From JAGVXH01 sp041649755 (GTDB lineage Archaea > Nanobdellota > Nanobdellia > Pacearchaeales > GW2011-AR1), in the NCBI GenBank assembly GCA_041649755.1, contig JBAZMK010000001.1, positions 1-64,000 on the forward strand: a DNA stretch of 64,000 nucleotides. Reading direction: 5' to 3'. The notes beneath the pieces were generated by a model. It was not told the DNA's origin. It worked only from the letters and a program-made list of their open reading frames with translations, and searched no databases. The position numbers and the translations under genes are program-made. Shown here one piece after another: positions 33,321 to 41,334 of the stretch. How positions within the stretch are numbered: position 1 is the first letter of the stretch; each line of letters starts with the position of its first letter.

Positions 33321-34466
33321 ATACATAAAAGTTATATTTCTGATAAAAGGGTTTTTCTTGCCAGTTTTTTCTTCTACACTTTTTTTAAGTAACCAATTTA
33401 AGATTATTTCGGTATGGGCACAAAAAGATTTATCTCTTTGATAAATATCTTTTTTAGATAAGGTTTCTGCATTAAAAGGGCATCCTCCCCCACAAATTCC
33501 TAAAGCGGGACAATATAGACATTCTTCCATATTCAAGGGATATCTTTCTGTCCAATATTTAATGATCGGGCTGTTTTTAATTTCTTCAACTTTAATAGAA
33601 TTAATATTTCCAATTATAGATTTTCTATTGCAAAGGTATGCTTCGCAAGGTCCGATATCTCCATTTGGAAAAAATACTAATTGGTTTCCAACACCCCCAC
33701 AGTCCTTAAATCTTGGGAGACCATTAAAAGCTCTTACTTTCCTTTGTAGCCTATCTTCATAAAAACCTAATTTCTGAACTTCGTTCGATGCTTCGATTAA
33801 AGAATTATTTAATTTTGGCAAAGAGTTTAAGTGAATTTTAGAATATCGGGGATTTAATAAAATATTGAATCCTACACTACTTGCACCAAGTTGAATAAAA
33901 TGACTTGCAGAATCCTTTAATTCATCTATATTATGATCACTAATTGTGCAAGAAATTCCAAAAGGAATATTTGATTTTTTAAATAAATTCAATCCTGCGA
34001 TTACTTTATCGTAAGTTCCCTTATTATCTTGTGTTATTCTCATCTTGTCATTAATCTCCTTTTTTCCATCTAAAGAAACGGAAACCCCCACATGATATTT
34101 TTTCATAGTCTTAATAATCTCCTCATCAATTAAAGTCCCATTTGTGGTTATTTGAAAATCAGGCACAATATTATTTTTATCACAAATTTTTTTTATCTTA
34201 CTTAAACTTTCTATGAAATAATTTTTAGACATCAAAGGTTCAGAACCATAGTAAATAAAAGTTAATTTTTCCTTTTTTGGATTATTGTTTTTTTCAAACG
34301 TAATGAGTTTATCTATATATTCCATCAACGAATCAAAAGTTTGTTTATCTATTGAATAATTTTTAAAATTAGGTTCTGAGCTACCTTCAACATAACAATA
34401 TTTGCATTTAAGATTGCATCCAGTATTAAACAAAAGATAAATTAGTTCTAAATCAAATTTGTTCAA
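33303..34466 (-). CDS. SPASM radical-SAM peptide maturase (locus 1)
   Basis: A 387-residue radical S-adenosylmethionine enzyme. The SAM [4Fe-4S] motif is C17-C21-C24 (CNLKCKYC). A C-terminal SPASM domain has eight cysteines (256, 274, 279, 316, 319, 325, 329, 349) enough for two auxiliary clusters, with the signature CLYCPALGICGGGCP. This layout is shared by anaerobic sulfatase-maturing enzymes and peptide maturases of sactipeptide/ranthipeptide type. No sulfatase is nearby, while an RRE-like protein overlaps its start by four bases and a short peptide gene lies just upstream. A peptide-modifying role is therefore inferred. AT-rich codon use (AAA, ATA, TTA) is stronger than in neighbouring housekeeping genes. 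Confidence 0.85.
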   Translation of the reverse strand: MNKFDLELIYLLFNTGCNLKCKYCYVEGSSEPNFKNYSIDKQTFDSLMEYIDKLITFEKNNNPKKEKLTFIYYGSEPLMSKNYFIESLSKIKKICDKNNIVPDFQITTNGTLIDEEIIKTMKKYHVGVSVSLDGKKEINDKMRITQDNKGTYDKVIAGLNLFKKSNIPFGISCTISDHNIDELKDSASHFIQLGASSVGFNILLNPRYSKIHLNSLPKLNNSLIEASNEVQKLGFYEDRLQRKVRAFNGLPRFKDCGGVGNQLVFFPNGDIGPCEAYLCNRKSIIGNINSIKVEEIKNSPIIKYWTERYPLNMEECLYCPALGICGGGCPFNAETLSKKDIYQRDKSFCAHTEIILNWLLKKSVEEKTGKKNPFIRNITFMYSNKIF

Positions 34467-34711
34467 GTTGTAAGATTTTTTAAATAATCTACAAATTTAT
34501 CTTCTGAATAAAAATCGGGGACTAAAAGATGTTCTTTTTTTAATTTGGCTATTGAATCACTTGTTTTTTTACTTTTTAAAAGATAAATTAGTTCATCAAA
34601 TTTTTTGTTATTTAAAATATAAGACTTATTTGTTATTGAGTGTCTAAGGATATAAAAACATTCATCTCCAAATATACATTCATAAACATTTGCAAATTTA
34701 GAAAATCTCAT
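34463..34711 (-). CDS. PqqD/RRE-like peptide-binding protein (locus 1)
   Basis: An 82-residue protein with a beta-rich N-terminus (NVYECIFGDECFYILRHSIT), NKSYILNNKKFDELIYLL and a helical end with HLLVPDFYSEDKFVDYL. The strand-strand-strand-helix-helix-helix order and the phrase about an unmodified residue range followed by L/IVPD resemble the N-terminal domains of SPASM maturases and free PqqD-like RiPP recognition elements, which hold the leader peptide for the enzyme. It overlaps the radical-SAM gene by four bases and lies 22 bases after the short peptide gene. Assignment rests on pattern and context, not on a search. Confidence 0.62.
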   Translation of the reverse strand: MRFSKFANVYECIFGDECFYILRHSITNKSYILNNKKFDELIYLLKSKKTSDSIAKLKKEHLLVPDFYSEDKFVDYLKNLTT

Positions 34712-34733
34712 TCTACAGAAAAATAAACATGGT

Positions 34734-34889
34734 TTAATTTAGGAAATATTTTGCTTCAGGAGTTTCTAATTTATATTTTGGTTGCTGTTCCTCGTTGCTA
34801 TGGTTGCTTTGAGTGTCATGACACCAGCCTTTGCAACGAAGTTCCATTCCTTTTGTGTGTTCTTCAGCTCTTGCTTCAAGTGGTTCCAT
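34734..34889 (-). CDS. Candidate RiPP precursor peptide (locus 1, 51 residues)
   Basis: Short frame encoding 51 residues, starting MEPLEARAEEHTKG and ending LETPEAKYFLN, with a central RCKGWC pair of cysteines. A TATATAAA box (34911-34918) is centred 25.5 bases before the ATG, so it has a proper leaderless promoter. The stop is followed after 22 bases by the RRE-like gene and then the radical-SAM gene on the same strand. The acidic/helical N-terminal part fits a leader and the Cys/Trp/His part a core. No homologue recognised; core boundaries and modification are unknown. Confidence 0.65.
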   Translation of the reverse strand: MEPLEARAEEHTKGMELRCKGWCHDTQSNHSNEEQQPKYKLETPEAKYFLN

Positions 34890-34910
34890 GAATGATAAAC
34901 TAACCCAAAC

Positions 34911-34918
34911 TATATAAA
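34911..34918 (-). promoter_or_regulatory. TATA box of RiPP-like locus 1
   Basis: TATATAAA (TTTATATA on the coding strand), centred 25.5 bases before the ATG at 34889. Likely drives the peptide gene, RRE-like gene and radical-SAM gene together. Confidence 0.55.
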
Positions 34919-35063
34919 CCTTTCCTTAAAAGATCACACAAAATTAGTGGTGAAATTTCTAAACTCTAAATAGTCAATCCCTTCTTTTAATTTTATTAAT
35001 AACATAATCCATAAAAAACAACGTCCCTTAGCACTTTATTCATCTCCCGATAACTTAACGCCC

Positions 35064-35480
35064 TCATTCTTTCTTTTCTTCTGGCTTAGCAAAGAGCTCT
35101 TCAAATTTTTTTTGACCTTCTTTGATGACCTTTGTGTTGATTTGAACAGTGTTTAGAGAGATTTCTTTTCCCCTAATTGTTTTTCTTAACCTTAGTCCTT
35201 TTGGTTTCTTATTAACTTTTTTTAGTCCTTTTGGTTTTTTGTGCATTCCTTTTCCATATGTTAAGAGAACTTTTTTAAGGTTAGGTCCCGAAATGTTCGG
35301 CATTCCCGCGAAACCTGCCTTGTCAGAAGTTCCTGTTATTTCAAGTTCGTATCCCTTTAATTCTTCTGAGACCTCAGAGCCGTTTATTTTGTCTCCTATT
35401 GAGATTCCGACTAAGCTTTCATTTTCTTTTTCAACTTTGAAAGTCTTTCCCTTATGCGAAACATTTATTTTAAACGCCAT
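35064..35480 (-). CDS. rps6e: Small-subunit ribosomal protein eS6
   Basis: A 138-residue eS6 (S6e) protein, starting MAFKINVSHKGKTFKVE, a usual archaeal length. It shows the conserved GEI/GISIGDKINGSEV and TGTSDKAGFAGMPNISGPNLKKVLLTYGKG core and a basic KKPKGLRLRKTIRGKEISLNTVQIN segment. It is universal in archaea and eukaryotes and absent from bacteria. CTTTTTAAACC lies about 27 bases before the ATG. Confidence 0.95.
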   Translation of the reverse strand: MAFKINVSHKGKTFKVEKENESLVGISIGDKINGSEVSEELKGYELEITGTSDKAGFAGMPNISGPNLKKVLLTYGKGMHKKPKGLKKVNKKPKGLRLRKTIRGKEISLNTVQINTKVIKEGQKKFEELFAKPEEKKE

Positions 35481-35551
35481 AGAAAAATGTAAGAAATTAG
35501 GTTTAAAAAGTTAATGATAAGGTTTTTATTTGGATTTCGTTGTTTCTCTAT

Positions 35552-36406
35552 ATGGAAAAGATAAAAATTGGGAATCTTGAGCTGAAAAATAGGTTTCTTT
35601 TAGCTCCAATGCTTGAACCGAATGATATTGCTTTTAGGATTCTTTGTAAAAAGTCTGGCTGTGCTTTGACTTATACTGGGATGACGAGTCCTCTTTCAAA
35701 AAAAAGGGTGTTACTTGATGATAAACCTGCGGTTCAGCTTTTTGGGAACTCTGAAAAAGGGATAAAGACTTTTATTGAAAAGAATGACCGAAAGGTTTCG
35801 CTTTGGGATTTTAATTTAGGTTGTCCTTCAAAGCTCTCTAAACGACTGCACCACGGGGCTTTTATGCATAAGGAAATCAGTTTGATAGAAAAGATTCTGA
35901 AAACTATGAGAGATTCTACAAAAAAACCTATTACGATAAAACTTCGTAAATCTAAAAATGCGATTGAAATAGCAAGGGTTGCTGAAAAGTATGTCGATGC
36001 GATAGCGATTCATCCTAGGGAAATTTCTCAGGGATATTCAGGGAAACCTAATTATGATTTTGCTCTTAAAATAAAAAATGCGGTTTCTGTTCCGGTTATT
36101 TATTCTGGGGATGTTGATGAAGAGAATGCTTTTAAAATATTAGAAGATTTTGATTTTGTTTTTATAGGAAGAAGGGCTATTGGTAACCCAAATATTTTTT
36201 CAAAGCTCACAGGTTCGGCGGATAATTTTACTTTTTTAGATTATTTAGACCTAACAAAAAAATATAATCTTCCGTTTAGACAGATAAAAATGCAGGCAAT
36301 GAATTTTACTAAAGGGATGAAAGACGCAAAAGATGTGAGAAGAAAATTGGTCAAGATTAAAACTTTGAAAGAATTAGAAACAAATAAATACCTTCTTTTC
36401 CAGTGA
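35552..36406 (+). CDS. dus: tRNA-dihydrouridine synthase
   Basis: FMN- and NADPH-dependent enzyme reducing uridines in the tRNA D-loop. The TIM-barrel motifs are visible: APMLEPNDIAFRIL at the N-terminus, the catalytic cysteine in FNLGCPSKLSKR, KLRKSKNAIE, the FMN-contacting IAIHPRE and SGDVDEE, and FIGRRAIGNPNIF near the phosphate site. At 284 residues it is slightly shorter than bacterial Dus. The ATG at 35552 is chosen over an upstream in-frame TTG because a TTTTTATTT box lies about 27-30 bases upstream. The stop overlaps the next gene's possible GTG start. Confidence 0.92.
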   Translation: MEKIKIGNLELKNRFLLAPMLEPNDIAFRILCKKSGCALTYTGMTSPLSKKRVLLDDKPAVQLFGNSEKGIKTFIEKNDRKVSLWDFNLGCPSKLSKRLHHGAFMHKEISLIEKILKTMRDSTKKPITIKLRKSKNAIEIARVAEKYVDAIAIHPREISQGYSGKPNYDFALKIKNAVSVPVIYSGDVDEENAFKILEDFDFVFIGRRAIGNPNIFSKLTGSADNFTFLDYLDLTKKYNLPFRQIKMQAMNFTKGMKDAKDVRRKLVKIKTLKELETNKYLLFQ

Positions 36407-36411
36407 GTGAT

Positions 36412-37341
36412 ATGATAATGAAAGTGGTGACTATAATCCTTATGATTCTATTAATTTCATTTAGTTTTTATTATCTTTATGATAATATCCCACTTAATCC
36501 GACTAAGCTTTCAGTTGAAGGAGTTATTGATGATCCTGAAGATTTTATTAATTACGGGGAAACCCCGATGTTTGCTGAGAATATAAGGTTCAGCAAAAAT
36601 GAAGTTTCTTATTATATCGACGATTCCTGCCCGATTTCCAGAACTTTAAAAATGGGTGAAGCTTTTAATATAATAGAAGGTTCGGTTAATGGGCTTTCTT
36701 TTTCAGAGGTAATTGACCGAAATTCAGCAGAGGTGTATGTTGGTTGTTCTGACGAGGAGATAGAAGTTGATACCAATTTGTTTGCTGTCGGTGAGGGTGG
36801 TCCGACAAAAGTAATAAAAGTCGGGAAATTTAATTTGATTGAAGAGGGGAGGATTCATTTGTATAAAGACTCTAAATGTGATTACCCTGTTACAGAGGTC
36901 CACGAACTCCTACATGTTTTAGGTTTTGACCATTCTGAAAATCCAAATAGTATTCTGTATGATACTTACAGCTGTGACCAGAGGATAACACCGGATATTA
37001 TAAAAATTTTGAATGAACTCTACTCAATTGAGCCTCTGCCAGATTTAAAAATAAAGAACTTAGAAGTTGTTAAGAAAGGGCGATATCTTGATTTTAATGT
37101 TACGATAGTTAATGAAGGAATGTCAGATGTAGGCGTCGTTGAGCTCGTACTTTTATCTGAAGAAAAAGAGATTTCCAACTTTCTCCTAAATGATATTTAT
37201 AAAGGATACGCAAGAACACTTACTGTTCAAAATTTAAGAATGTTTTCCAGCAACATAAATGTAATTGATTTTTACATCGATTATAGTAACAAAATCTCTG
37301 AAATTGACGAGGGGAATAATCAGGTCAGAGCTTTTTCCTGA
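36412..37341 (+). CDS. Membrane-anchored metzincin (matrixin-like) protease with CARDB domain
   Basis: About 309 residues. An N-terminal helix (MKVVTIILMILLISFSFYYLY) acts as signal or anchor. The zinc motif HELLHVLGFDH (about 164-174) is the metzincin HExxHxxGxxH. The expected Met-turn reads NSILYD, so the usual methionine is replaced by leucine. A C-terminal CARDB-like sandwich (about 210-309, PDLKIKNLEVVKKGRYLDFNV) probably positions the enzyme on partners. The gene overlaps or abuts dus; an upstream GTG at 36403 is an alternative start. Extracellular protein processing is likely. Confidence 0.8.
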   Translation: MIMKVVTIILMILLISFSFYYLYDNIPLNPTKLSVEGVIDDPEDFINYGETPMFAENIRFSKNEVSYYIDDSCPISRTLKMGEAFNIIEGSVNGLSFSEVIDRNSAEVYVGCSDEEIEVDTNLFAVGEGGPTKVIKVGKFNLIEEGRIHLYKDSKCDYPVTEVHELLHVLGFDHSENPNSILYDTYSCDQRITPDIIKILNELYSIEPLPDLKIKNLEVVKKGRYLDFNVTIVNEGMSDVGVVELVLLSEEKEISNFLLNDIYKGYARTLTVQNLRMFSSNINVIDFYIDYSNKISEIDEGNNQVRAFS

Positions 37342-37375
37342 GATAATCTTAAAAACTCTATAATCCTATAATTGT

Positions 37376-38266
37376 ATGGCAAGTCAAAGATTGTCATTTT
37401 ATGATGAAATAAAAAAGAACAAGAGGCATTCAAATCTTTTGGTGGGGGTAGTTATGTTAGTTCTTCTTCTGCTCGTTTATGTTATTGCAATGGTTGTTGG
37501 AACGGACTATTTCTTTTTTATATTAATTGCGGGGACTATAATCTCTGTTTTATATGTCGTCTGCGGTTATTACAAATCTGCACAACTTGCCTTGGTCTCA
37601 GTTAATGCTAAACCTGCGAGTGAAACCCAGTATAGGCAATACCATCATCTTGTTGAAGGTCTTGCTTTAGCATCGGGTCTCCCCAAACCTAAGTTATACG
37701 TTATGAATAATTCTCAGATAAATGCTTTTGCTTCCGGGAGAGACCCTCAAAATGCTATAATCTGTGTAACTACCGGAGCCTTGGAAAAGTTAAATAATCA
37801 GGAGTTGGAGGGGGTTTTAGCTCATGAGATGAGTCACATAGCCAACTATGACATTCGTTTTATGACCCTAACTGCCGTTCTTGTAGGAATGATTTCCATT
37901 ATCTCTCAAATTTTCATAAGGAGTCTTTGGTTTGGCTCAATGACAAATGGAAGGGACAATAATAAAGGCAAGGCAATTTTTTTAATAATTGGTGTTGTTC
38001 TTGCGATTCTTGCTCCAATAATTACTTCACTTGTTCAACTGGCGATTTCCCGTCGGAGAGAATATGTAGCTGATTCTTCTGCCGTAAAATTTATGAGAAC
38101 CCCCACGGGTTTAATTGGGGCTTTAAAAAAGATAAAAAGTAATTCTCCTATGAAAGTCTCTGGTGCTGTTGCTCCCTTGTTCTTAGCTAAACCAAATAAA
38201 TCAAGAGAAATTTTTATGACCCACCCCCCTTTAGAAAAAAGAATAGAAAGATTAGAAAGTATGTAG
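37376..38266 (+). CDS. htpX: HtpX-family membrane metalloprotease
   Basis: M48B protease that degrades misfolded membrane proteins. Two N-terminal helices (about 20-65) precede the HEMSH zinc motif (150-154), with a following glutamate in SRRREYVADSSAV near 227. Two further helices lie around 165-215. The 296-residue length and the ASGRDPQNAIICVTTGAL segment are typical. TATA-like CTTAAAAAC lies about 27 bases before the ATG. It sits in a run of proteolysis and redox genes. Confidence 0.93.
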   Translation: MASQRLSFYDEIKKNKRHSNLLVGVVMLVLLLLVYVIAMVVGTDYFFFILIAGTIISVLYVVCGYYKSAQLALVSVNAKPASETQYRQYHHLVEGLALASGLPKPKLYVMNNSQINAFASGRDPQNAIICVTTGALEKLNNQELEGVLAHEMSHIANYDIRFMTLTAVLVGMISIISQIFIRSLWFGSMTNGRDNNKGKAIFLIIGVVLAILAPIITSLVQLAISRRREYVADSSAVKFMRTPTGLIGALKKIKSNSPMKVSGAVAPLFLAKPNKSREIFMTHPPLEKRIERLESM

Positions 38267-38306
38267 GCATAAGTTTATAAAAAGAAATGTATAAAATATT
38301 TCCAAG

Positions 38307-38846
38307 ATGACCAAAAGAGGAATTCTTATTGGAAGGAGGGTACCCAAAGATTTTTTTATAACTAAGGGAACTGGTCAGAGTGATATTACTGTTCATGCAG
38401 GTTCATATCATCTTGCACTAAAAAAGGCGGGAATAGAAATGTGCAACATAATGACTTATTCGTCGATAATGCCGGAGATTTCAAAACAAATCAGGAAGCC
38501 AAAAGATTTTACTCACGGCGAAGTTCTTGAATCTATTATGGCGGTGGCTCATGCAGAGAAAGGACAACGAGCGACGGCAGGAATGATTTTTGGCTGGCTT
38601 TATGATAAAAAAACCAGAAAGAAATTTGGCGGACTTGTGTGTGAGCATAATGGAGATTATTCTGTGGAAGAGATAAAAGAAAAATTAAAGGCGAGTATAA
38701 ATGAACTTTATGAAAATGGTTTTTCTGAAAAATATAATCTTAAGAAGGTAAAAATCCTAACTGAAAGTTTGGTTCCTAAGAAAAACTATGGGACTGCCTT
38801 GGTGGGTATTTGTTTTGTTAATTATGTGGTCCCTGTTCTTGATTAG
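38307..38846 (+). CDS. pdaD: Pyruvoyl-dependent arginine decarboxylase
   Basis: Proenzyme of 179 residues that converts arginine to agmatine, first step of archaeal polyamine and agmatidine synthesis. Self-cleavage between S52 and S53 in the YSSIMPE motif creates the pyruvoyl group on the alpha chain. Other family segments are GTGQSDITVHAGSYHLAL and the HGEVLESIMAVAHAEKGQRATAGMIFG region. Agmatine is also needed to modify tRNA-Ile (CAU) in archaea. A GTTTATAAAAA box lies about 30 bases upstream. Its end overlaps the convergent thioredoxin reductase gene by four bases. Confidence 0.93.
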   Translation: MTKRGILIGRRVPKDFFITKGTGQSDITVHAGSYHLALKKAGIEMCNIMTYSSIMPEISKQIRKPKDFTHGEVLESIMAVAHAEKGQRATAGMIFGWLYDKKTRKKFGGLVCEHNGDYSVEEIKEKLKASINELYENGFSEKYNLKKVKILTESLVPKKNYGTALVGICFVNYVVPVLD

Positions 38847-39805
38847 GACTTTTTCATCAACCATTCATGGGCAGATTTTACGGCGATGGCTCCTTCTGCC
38901 GAGGCAGTTACTACTTGTTTTAAAAAATTATCTGTTACATCCCCACAGGCAAAAACACCTTCAATATTAGTTTCCATTTTTTTATTAGTTATAATATAAT
39001 CTTTTTCCATTTTTAGTCCTAATTTTTCAACAACTTTATTTACTGGTGTTGCTCCGATTTCAATAAAAACTCCGTCAACAGAAATTGAAACTAGGGTCGG
39101 TTCTTTGTCAGGCCATTCTTGGATTATTTCCATTGTTTCAACTTTGTTTTCACCTTTTATTTCAGTGGGCTGGCTATAATAATGAATTTCAATATTCTTG
39201 GTGTTACAAATTTTTGATAAGGATATTGGCTCGCATCTCATTTCGTGTCTTCGGTAAATTATATGAACTTTTTTACAAATTTTTGAAAGATAAATTGCCG
39301 CTTTTGCCGCTGAGTCTGCTCCGCCGATTACGGCTACATCTTTGTCCCTGAAAAAATTTCCATCACATGTTGCACAATATGAGACCCCCTTTCCTAAAAA
39401 TTCTTTTTCTCCAGGGACATTCAGCTGTATGTGTTCTGTTCCAAGTGCGATGATTAGGGATTTTCCGTGTATTTCGTGCCCCTCTAAATGCAGGACAAAG
39501 CCGTTGTCATCTTTTAAGACATCTTTTACTTCGCCTTCAAGGAAGGTGGCACCGAATTTTTTTGCTTGTTCTTTGAATTTGTTCATTAATTCAAGACCAG
39601 GGCCAAAGTAGCCTGGCCAGTTTTCTATTTCTCCGGCGAGATTTGCTGTTCCGCCGAAAGATTTTGCTACGACAATAGTTTTTAAATTGTATCTTCCTGC
39701 ATAAATTGCCGCGGTAAGACCTGCGGGTCCTGCACCTAAAATAAGTAGGTCATAATGTTCAATTTTTTCGTGTGACGTTCCTTTTTTGTAAATTTTACGT
39801 TCCAT
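38843..39805 (-). CDS. trxB: Thioredoxin reductase-like flavoprotein
   Basis: A 320-residue class II pyridine nucleotide-disulfide oxidoreductase. The FAD fingerprint is GAGPAGLTAA (about 24-33), the redox pair is CATC in SYCATCDGNFF (near 143-146), the NADPH fold is GGADSAAKAA, and the C-terminal FAD loop is GVFACGDVTDN. It passes electrons from NAD(P)H to thioredoxin or a glutaredoxin-like protein. GTATAAAAAC lies about 27 bases before the ATG. The nucleotide-binding RRHEMR basic pair favours NADPH. Confidence 0.93.
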   Translation of the reverse strand: MERKIYKKGTSHEKIEHYDLLILGAGPAGLTAAIYAGRYNLKTIVVAKSFGGTANLAGEIENWPGYFGPGLELMNKFKEQAKKFGATFLEGEVKDVLKDDNGFVLHLEGHEIHGKSLIIALGTEHIQLNVPGEKEFLGKGVSYCATCDGNFFRDKDVAVIGGADSAAKAAIYLSKICKKVHIIYRRHEMRCEPISLSKICNTKNIEIHYYSQPTEIKGENKVETMEIIQEWPDKEPTLVSISVDGVFIEIGATPVNKVVEKLGLKMEKDYIITNKKMETNIEGVFACGDVTDNFLKQVVTASAEGAIAVKSAHEWLMKKS

Positions 39806-39863
39806 TAAAAATGATAAATAAATGAGTTTTTATACTTTCGTTAAGATGGTTAACTTGTTATTA

Positions 39864-40100
39864 TTAATCTAAATCTCCGTCTTCCAGTCCGCCGATTTCA
39901 CCAAATGCTTTTCTGACTAGGGAGTCTCCAATTCTTCTTGGAATTCTTGACACATATTTTACACCCTGAACTAAATAGTATCCCAGAGAAGCAACGCCAC
40001 ATAAGATATCTAAACCATTTGGGATAATTGAATTTCTTCTTTCGCTTTCAAAGTTATAGTCACAACCTTCTTCAGGGTCCCTTCCTTGTGGATTCCCCAT
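39864..40100 (-). CDS. Small hypothetical protein
   Basis: A 78-residue protein with a polar N-terminus (MGNPQGRDPEEGCDYNFES), one moderately hydrophobic stretch (LDILCGVASLGYYLVQGVKYV) that could be a single membrane helix, a basic patch and an acidic end. No family recognised. It stands alone between ftsZ and trxB on the same strand with a TTTTTATATTT-type promoter about 35 bases upstream. Confidence 0.5.
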   Translation of the reverse strand: MGNPQGRDPEEGCDYNFESERRNSIIPNGLDILCGVASLGYYLVQGVKYVSRIPRRIGDSLVRKAFGEIGGLEDGDLD

Positions 40101-40179
40101 AAATTTATTATAAGAAAGAAATATAAAAACTTATTGTTAAAAAGAAAAATCCCAAAAAAATTAATTGGGAAATAAAAAA

Positions 40180-41262
40180 TTATCTGAAGTCGTCTAGACC
40201 TAAGTCGTTTACGCTGATTCTTTGCTCTCGTTCTTCAAATTGGCTTGAGTTTTTTCCGAGGATGTAAGGGGATTTTACTCCAGTCATAATTGTGATGACT
40301 CTTACTCTACCTTGGAATTCTTTATTGACTCTTGCTCCTATGATAACCATCGCTTCTGGAGATAGGTTCTCTGTTACGAGTCTACCTATGTTGTCAAATT
40401 CTTCAAGCTTTAAGTCTGGACCGCAGGTTACGTGGATAAGTGCACCAGTTGCTCCTCTATAGTCTACATCCAATAATGGGTGTGTGAGCGCCTGCTGAAC
40501 TGCAGCATCTACTCTGGCATTTGAATTGTCTTCACCAATACCTATTACGGCTACATCTCCGTTCTTCATAATTGAAGAAACGTCGGCATAGTCAAGGTTG
40601 ATTAATGAAGGCAGAGTGATTGTCTCTACGATACCTTTAATCATTGTTGCAACAAGTTCGTTAGCAACGGCAAAAGCTTGTTCCATTGGCAACTGACCCG
40701 CAATATCTACCAGTCTATTGTTATCAAGAACGATTACAGTATCAACAACTTCTCTTAACTCCTGTAGACCAAATTCAGCTTTGTCAATTCTGGCTTTTTC
40801 GGCTTCAAAAGGCATTGTGACCACGGCGATAACTACTGCTCCAGCTTCTTTAGCTAACTGAGCGACGACAGGAATAGCTCCTGTTCCAGAACCTCCACCC
40901 ATACCAGCCAGAGTGAAAACCATATCCGAATTCGAAACGGCTCTCTTCAGGTCAGTAAGTGATTCTTTTGCAGCTTCTCTCCCTTTCTTAGGATAACCAC
41001 CACAGCCAAGTCCTTTTGTTAACTCTTTTCCGATAAGGATTTTTTCATCAGTTTTTGTGATAGATAGGTGAAGAGCATCGGTATTAATTCCGTAAATAGT
41101 TGCTCCATTTATCCCTTTGTTGAATAGCCAAGTTGCCATATTGCAACCACAACCTCCAAGACCAAAAACTTTGATATTTGCCTTACCAGCACGGAGTTCG
41201 TCAAAATTGATACTATTTTTTTCCGCTTTTTCAATAGCTTCTTTTGCAAAATCTAATGGCAT
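40180..41262 (-). CDS. ftsZ: Cell division protein FtsZ
   Basis: Tubulin-like GTPase that forms the division ring. 360 residues with GGCGCN near 36-41, the tubulin signature GGGSGTGA at 122-129, the NADFAD-equivalent LINLDYADVSSIM (T7 loop, containing catalytic Asp) and a short C-terminal peptide (RISVNDLGLDDFR) of the archaeal FtsZ1/FtsZ2 type. Unlike most genes here it has a leader: AAAGGAGGT at 41270-41278 lies seven bases before the ATG, and a TTTTTAAATAG box lies further upstream. The strong ribosome-binding site suggests high expression. Confidence 0.95.
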   Translation of the reverse strand: MPLDFAKEAIEKAEKNSINFDELRAGKANIKVFGLGGCGCNMATWLFNKGINGATIYGINTDALHLSITKTDEKILIGKELTKGLGCGGYPKKGREAAKESLTDLKRAVSNSDMVFTLAGMGGGSGTGAIPVVAQLAKEAGAVVIAVVTMPFEAEKARIDKAEFGLQELREVVDTVIVLDNNRLVDIAGQLPMEQAFAVANELVATMIKGIVETITLPSLINLDYADVSSIMKNGDVAVIGIGEDNSNARVDAAVQQALTHPLLDVDYRGATGALIHVTCGPDLKLEEFDNIGRLVTENLSPEAMVIIGARVNKEFQGRVRVITIMTGVKSPYILGKNSSQFEEREQRISVNDLGLDDFR

Positions 41263-41269
41263 TTTTATT

Positions 41270-41278
41270 ACCTCCTTT
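41270..41278 (-). promoter_or_regulatory. Strong Shine-Dalgarno site of ftsZ
   Basis: AAAGGAGGT on the minus strand with a seven-base spacer to the ATG at 41262. Unusual in a region dominated by leaderless genes. Confidence 0.7.
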
Positions 41279-41334
41279 CAGTATTTAATTTAATAGTGTT
41301 CGTTACTATTTAAAAATATATATGTGATTTATTG

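Noticed and set aside
38214..38396. Opposite-strand 60-codon frame across the htpX-pdaD junction
   Set aside because: It covers the pdaD promoter and start, has poor composition and no homology signal.
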